Positions 61,019 through 64,000 of a DNA stretch of 64,000 bases are shown one piece after another. Under the pieces are notes generated by a model. That model was not told where the DNA came from, searched no databases, and saw nothing but the letters and a program-made list of their open reading frames with translations. A program made the translations under genes and the position numbers. This stretch comes from Undaria pinnatifida (lineage: Eukaryota > Sar > Phaeophyceae > Laminariales > Alariaceae). Each line of letters begins with the position of its first letter. The stretch's first letter is position 1. Location of the stretch: the NCBI GenBank assembly GCA_012845835.1, contig JABAKD010000100.1, positions 209,426 through 273,425 of the forward strand, written 5' to 3'.

Positions 61019-61939
61019 TACATATATATATATATAATATAATATAAAAAATGAAAATACACTCCAGCTGTGAGATCGAAGATTTCGTCGAAACTCATCT
61101 TTGCTACGTAGCTGTGTGTGATACTCCGATCGCGCGCATTACGAGTTGTGTGTCCTCATTAAGGATATAGGTCGGCGACTCCCCTTACAACTACAGTGTA
61201 GCTATCAGGGTCAACAGGGTGATTTTAGTCAGTCTGTGTGCGGAAACTATAAAACCCGTTTCTGAGGGGGACAACATCTGACAGCTGTGGAGGGAAACGT
61301 ATCCTTTTATCAAGTGAATCTTGTAAGTCGAATAACCGGTGAGGGGGGGGGGCGGAGTTTTGAAGGACATGGGGGCCTGGTTTTGATCAAAAGCGAGCGG
61401 GTTTGGAGGAGGGGGGGGGGGGGGGGAAGGGGGGGGCAATTTGTGCATGTAAGTTATAAATCCTTTCAAGGGGATAAATCTGACGGTTTTGGCACCAGTT
61501 TATTATTGGGGGGGGGGGGGGGGTTGGGGCGGGGGTGGGGCGTGTGGGGCAGCTCAATATGTGCGTGGAAACTATACATTATTTTGAAGGGATAAATGTG
61601 ACGGTTTTGGAAATAATGCATCAGTTTATCATGTATATCCTGGGGTAAGTCGTACAATCAGTGAGTAGAGAGAGGGTGGAGTGTTCGAGGGGGTGGGGTT
61701 GGGATGGGTTGGGGGGGGGGGGAGGTGGGGGGTGGGCGCGGGGGGGGCGGGGGAGGGGGCGGGGGGGGGGCGGGGGGGTGGGGGGGGGGGGGGAAAGGAA
61801 GGGTTTTAGGTGAGGGGTGTGTTATACGTGTGGTGCTAGGTCTAGGCGATGGTGCGGGTGATGGGGAAGAAGGGGGTGTTCGGGGCGGGGGGGGGGGGGG
61901 GAAGCAGCGGTAAGTATATATATATATCGGTACATTTTA
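61019..61939 (+). repeat. G-rich element inserted in the ~480 bp repeat
   Basis: Bounded by TA-rich tracts (61012-61040; 61914-61927). Its left part (61050-61330) is the reverse complement of 26640-26960. 61335-61912 is extremely G-rich, with G runs up to ~15 and little else. The sequence outside resumes the interrupted repeat (gttaagagtgacagcg, 61945). Glycine-rich frames over it are artefacts. Confidence 0.75.
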
Positions 61940-62360
61940 TAAAATGTTAAGAGTGACAGCGTATCAATTTGGAACCGTGGGTTTGTGTCCCACAGAGTTT
62001 TTGTTATTATTATATATATGTATCTAATTTTGTTTTATTTTGGGGTGGGGGGAGTAGCCGACTTTCATTCTCGAATGTTGTATTAAGAGAAACATATAAG
62101 ATAACTTATAACATTCTGTATTCGTACTCCTCCCGATATTAAAGCCGAGGGGAAAAAAACAAAATAAACCGCCTACCATACGTATGATAGGGAAGTATAG
62201 TGGAAACTACAGTAATAAATTTATAATATAGATGTGATACTAAATCTAGCTCAAAATTCTCCACCTAAAAAAAAAATACCAACAATTACCATTATAACAA
62301 CTACCATTATAGTGGACGAAAAATAGGACCCCTCCCAATAAAAACTCACCCATATAGTAA
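61940..62360 (+). repeat. ~480 bp repeat family, second half and next unit start
   Basis: 61945-62185 matches 12657-12866, including the tRNA-like piece (gtgggtttgtgtccc) and the block ending accatacgtatgatag. 62186-62360 then restarts the unit (agtatagtggaaactacag). It is interrupted at 62361 by a second TRIM. Confidence 0.85.
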
Positions 62361-62732
62361 TGTTGTAAGGCTTAGTTTGGGTAAGCTATTGGTTAACCTT
62401 TTGCAAGTGGTCAAACGGACTAATACCCCTCTAAATACCTTAACAAGTGGCGTCGTCGACAGACCATGGTTTTTTTGGGTCGTGGGTTCGATCCCCACCA
62501 TCCACAATAATAAACTTTTCAGATTTTCCCCATGTCGAACTTGAAAATACTCTCCCTGGTACCCCAGGGAATGAAACGGCTTGGATAATTGACAGGTCCG
62601 CCCGTATATCCGGCCGACCTGGTATCCCGCCGTTTCAGGGGGGGGGAGTGTTATATGGCTTAGTTTGGGTAAGCTATTGGTTAACCTTTTGCAAGTGGTC
62701 AAACGGACTAATACCCCACTAATACCTTAACA
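62361..62732 (+). mobile_element. TRIM-like miniature LTR element, LTR-int-LTR
   Basis: LTRs at 62361-62445 and 62649-62732 (TGTTGTAAGGCTTAG / TGTTATATGGCTTAG ... CCTTAACA). The interior again has the tRNA-like segment (gggttcgatccccacc) and a caggggggggggag purine tract at its end. Flanks gtaa and gtat are a poor 4 bp duplication with one mismatch. The same family is at 60120-60781. Confidence 0.75.
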
Positions 62733-62835
62733 GTATACTACAAGTACTTGTACCAACAACGCAGCTTGCAAAGATGAGTATTGACCTGAAATTCGTGAAC
62801 TCACGGCTGACGTCCTTGAAATATTTTTTATAAAA
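62733..62835 (+). repeat. ~480 bp repeat family, terminal block
   Basis: gtatactacaagtac...gcttgcaaagatgagtattg...gctgacgtccttgaaatat, matching 13003-13090. It completes the unit split by the second TRIM. Confidence 0.85.
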
Positions 62836-64000
62836 TACACCACAGCGTTTGATTCAATTTCGAATACAAAGCGTTCTCGTGTCGACTTGAGAATAAATGA
62901 CGCATTATTATCACACATGATGATTTCCGGGGCAAGCAGAGTTTCCATCCCCACCCTTTGTTGCCGCTCTCGGATGGGTGGGGTTTGAAGCATCATCCTC
63001 ACGAAAGGCGACTACGCAGCACGCGTTGACAACAGTTTTTCACAAACTAAAAATGATGCATTCGAACAGCCACCGATCTTGGTTTGAACAGCTACTACCC
63101 CCCCGAAGGATGAAAAGGACTGCATGCCGTCACTACACTCTCTGGAGGCCAACGTAACAACATTCTTTGCACACATCGCCGCCTCGAAGTCGCCAGGTTC
63201 CAGGCGGCAAGGATTGTATCACTTGATCCGAACATCCGAAGCAACTACAATGTACTGTACCTCTAACCTTATCCGTTTCATGCGGCCCCTCTCACCCGCA
63301 ATCCTTGCCCCGCTAACCAGATCAAGAGGCACGTCGTGGAGCTGTACGCTGCGACTACTCGTGTCGTGACCATCAACCTCCGGAAATAGATCAGCGCTGC
63401 TCTACTCCCGACTTTCTACATCAACACTGACCTTTGGAATAGCAAAGTCTCCGGGGACAAGTAAATCGGTGACGTTTCGTTTTGTGTCGCGAAGCTACAT
63501 GCTATTTTGGGATTTTTCGTGAATGAAAAGGTCAAAACACACGGCAAGACCACACACTGAAACATGGTTTGCAGTGTGCTGTATTGTTCTATGAAGTGAG
63601 GGTTTATGTCACGTAATTATTTTCATCTTGTTTACCGTCCGACAAGCGCAACTCTCTCCACCAACAGTGCGAAACGAAGAAACAAACGTACGTGGACCCA
63701 TGAAACAAAACAACTCCTCCCATACTTACCACAGAACACGATCACGCACCTATCTGCGTCAGTAAATCCCTTGGTGATTTTTTCTGCTTTAGATTCGACG
63801 TAAAAACGGTTGCTGGCGACAATCGGCCGGGAAAATAAACTTGTCTGACATCGGGCGCTGATCTGCAGCCACCAAAACAACAGCGTGTCCGCACGCACCG
63901 CCCCATGCATTCCCCTTTTGGCCGTGGAATCCGCTGCGGACGCGCGTACCATCCCCGACTTGGGACCCTTGAAGAACATGTGTTGTTAGGCCGTTTGAAA
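62836..64000. other. No recognised gene
   Basis: Frames of 81 codons (63124-63369) and 115 codons (63632-63979, minus) lack domains. 63520-63610 is a direct repeat of 54690-54800. The right edge of the window may cut a further feature. Confidence 0.35.

Noticed and set aside
61191-61913. Gly- and Pro-rich ORFs in the G-rich element
   Set aside because: Produced by homopolymer-like G/C runs.

Overview
This 64 kb window looks like repeat-dense nuclear DNA of a eukaryote. There is no operon structure or ribosome-binding-site pattern. I recognise no intact host gene, rRNA or canonical tRNA. A large part of the annotated sequence is mobile elements, satellites, microsatellites and tRNA-like tandem repeats. 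CAG/CTG-type runs, Ty3/gypsy elements with chromodomain/Tudor-like tails and an endonuclease-bearing non-LTR element would fit a brown alga or related stramenopile. That assignment is an inference from character only.

Layout. 1-12385: a long C-rich Ty3/gypsy retrotransposon whose 5' LTR lies left of the window. It runs gag (CCHC knuckle), linker, a NADAR (YbiA/DUF1768-like) domain, retropepsin, RT-RNase H, integrase, chromodomain and a Tudor-like tail. The reading frame changes at least six times, several times at poly-C runs, yet the segments are free of stops. 12386-13100: tandem copies of a ~480 bp repeat. 14126-16769: a second, decayed Ty3/gypsy element (gag, RT, integrase and Tudor-like fragments). 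16.8-43.5 kb: an accessory desert of satellites (18.5-20.8, 31.3-35.8 kb), GGGTC arrays (24.1, 28.1 kb), tRNA-like arrays (25.6-27.4 kb), duplicated blocks and GC-rich hairpins. 43566-44884: a pogo/Tigger-like DNA transposon with 27 bp perfect inverted repeats and a TA duplication, keeping only a transposase C-terminus-like ORF. 45-52 kb: duplicated blocks and unrecognised sequence. 52.5-54.6 kb: a hAT-like remnant with a BED-finger exon and a catalytic-region exon between ATATTG-rich flanks. 54.9-55.2 kb: four tandem short tRNA-like units. 55804-59465: an intact-ORF non-LTR retrotransposon with RT, CCHC and a restriction-like endonuclease, embedded in (AAT)n. 60120-60781 and 62361-62732: TRIM-like miniature LTR elements with ~84 bp LTRs and a tRNA-like interior, inserted in the same repeat family as at 12.4 kb. 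61.0-61.9 kb: an extremely G-rich element whose inverted copy lies at 26.1-27.0 kb.

The most interesting system is the Ty3/gypsy element carrying a NADAR domain between gag and protease. NADAR proteins act on ADP-ribose-linked substrates, including ADP-ribosylated guanine in nucleic acid, so a cargo role in reversing host nucleic-acid ADP-ribosylation is a testable hypothesis. The remaining interest lies in target choice (AAT microsatellite; a shared GTAG site used by two LTR-type insertions) and in tRNA-like modules reused in several element types.
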